Below are positions 63,744 through 64,000 of a stretch of 64,000 nt of DNA, one piece after another (within the stretch, counting starts at the first letter, position 1; each line of letters starts with the position of its first letter). The notes under the pieces are model-generated. The model made no database searches. It was not told the DNA's origin and worked only from the letters and a program-made list of their open reading frames with translations. The DNA is from Parahoeflea alexandrii. GTDB lineage: Bacteria; Pseudomonadota; Alphaproteobacteria; Rhizobiales; Rhizobiaceae. The position numbers and the translations under genes were made by a program. The DNA is taken from positions 124,001-188,000 of the forward strand of contig NZ_JAPWHB010000008.1 in NCBI RefSeq assembly GCF_027214025.1. Reading direction: 5' to 3'.

Positions 63744-64000
63744 ACACTTCACGTCCAACCGTTCTTCTTGCCGGCAAGGTCCATCCCCGGGTCAGGCAGC
63801 GGGTCGAGGCCGAATTCGAAGCCATTTCGATCGACGCCGCGAACCCTGCGCTTCTGGACGAGGATGCCCGCGCACGGATCCGCGGCCTGGCGGCCGCAAC
63901 GGCGATTTCAGCGGATTTCATCGATTCATTGCCGAACCTGGAAGTGATTGCAAATTTTGGTGTGGGCTACGACGCCGTTGACGCGGCTCATGCAGCAACA
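63740..64000 (+). CDS. D-2-hydroxyacid dehydrogenase, N-terminal part
   Basis: The window ends inside this gene; 87 codons are visible. The sequence VLLAGKVHPRVRQRVEAEFE and PNLEVIANFGVGYDAVDAAHA is typical of the substrate domain of glyoxylate/hydroxypyruvate reductase-like enzymes. Start overlaps the LacI-type stop (ATGA). The NAD domain and catalytic residues lie beyond the edge. Confidence 0.82.
   Translation, partial: MNTSRPTVLLAGKVHPRVRQRVEAEFEAISIDAANPALLDEDARARIRGLAAATAISADFIDSLPNLEVIANFGVGYDAVDAAHAAT

Overview
The window looks like a chromosomal segment of an alphaproteobacterium, most likely a marine or coastal member of the Rhizobiales (a Hoeflea-like organism). This is inferred from high-GC codon use, the many ABC and TRAP uptake systems, the alphaproteobacterial-type lysS-gltX pair, a eukaryotic-type ornithine decarboxylase and a sodium-pumping NQR cluster. 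No rRNA, tRNA, CRISPR array, integrase or intact insertion sequence was seen. About 50 genes can be supported.

Layout. 0.2-4.7 kb: a minus-strand polyamine-type ABC importer (ATPase, binding protein, two permeases). 5.2-8.0 kb: a YbdK-type carboxylate-amine ligase, a decayed TRAP binding-protein gene and a CPA-type Na+/H+ antiporter. 8.1-16.3 kb: a pentaheme periplasmic cytochrome c divergent from nqrABCDEF-apbE-nqrM-CBS. 16.3-17.5 kb: acetate kinase. 17.7-23.6 kb: a BMP-type nucleoside/base ABC importer ending in a cytosine deaminase-like gene. 23.7-27.3 kb: an unknown membrane-anchored protein, lysS and gltX. 27.6-33.8 kb: LacI regulator, xylB, xylA, an enol-lactonase-like hydrolase and a GH1 glucosidase. 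33.8-37.1 kb: hydroxyproline epimerase, a D-amino-acid dehydrogenase and trhO. 37.2-38.7 kb: eda and a DUF533 protein. 39.0-45.9 kb: dctB-dctD followed by a sigma-54 promoter and dctPQM, closed by a strong terminator. 46.1-52.4 kb: LysE exporter, aminotransferase, two GNATs, a small membrane protein, a DUF1007/NicO metal transport pair and a LysR regulator. 52.5-54.8 kb: ornithine decarboxylase with a long structured leader and a GNAT. 54.8-61.1 kb: small secreted protein, GMC oxidoreductase with TAT small subunit, a Glyoxalase_8-type protein, WD40 protein plus CobW GTPase, and an amine-oxidase-like flavoprotein. 61.2-64.0 kb: creatininase-family amidohydrolase, MarR, LacI and the start of a D-2-hydroxyacid dehydrogenase.

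How it works together. Most of the window is nutrient scavenging (polyamines, nucleobases, xylose and beta-glucosides, hydroxyproline, C4-dicarboxylates) with local regulators. The DctB/DctD pair and the near-perfect -24/-12 promoter before dctPQM form a coherent regulatory circuit. The most unusual part is the NQR region. All maturation partners are present (ApbE, NqrM) and the metal and flavin ligands of NqrC, D, E and F are intact, but NqrB is about 140 residues short and lacks its covalent-FMN motif. The divergent neighbour is a five-heme periplasmic cytochrome, with an FNR/FixK-like box in the shared intergenic region. This suggests a rewired or cytochrome-coupled NQR variant; that link is inference, not shown by the sequence alone.
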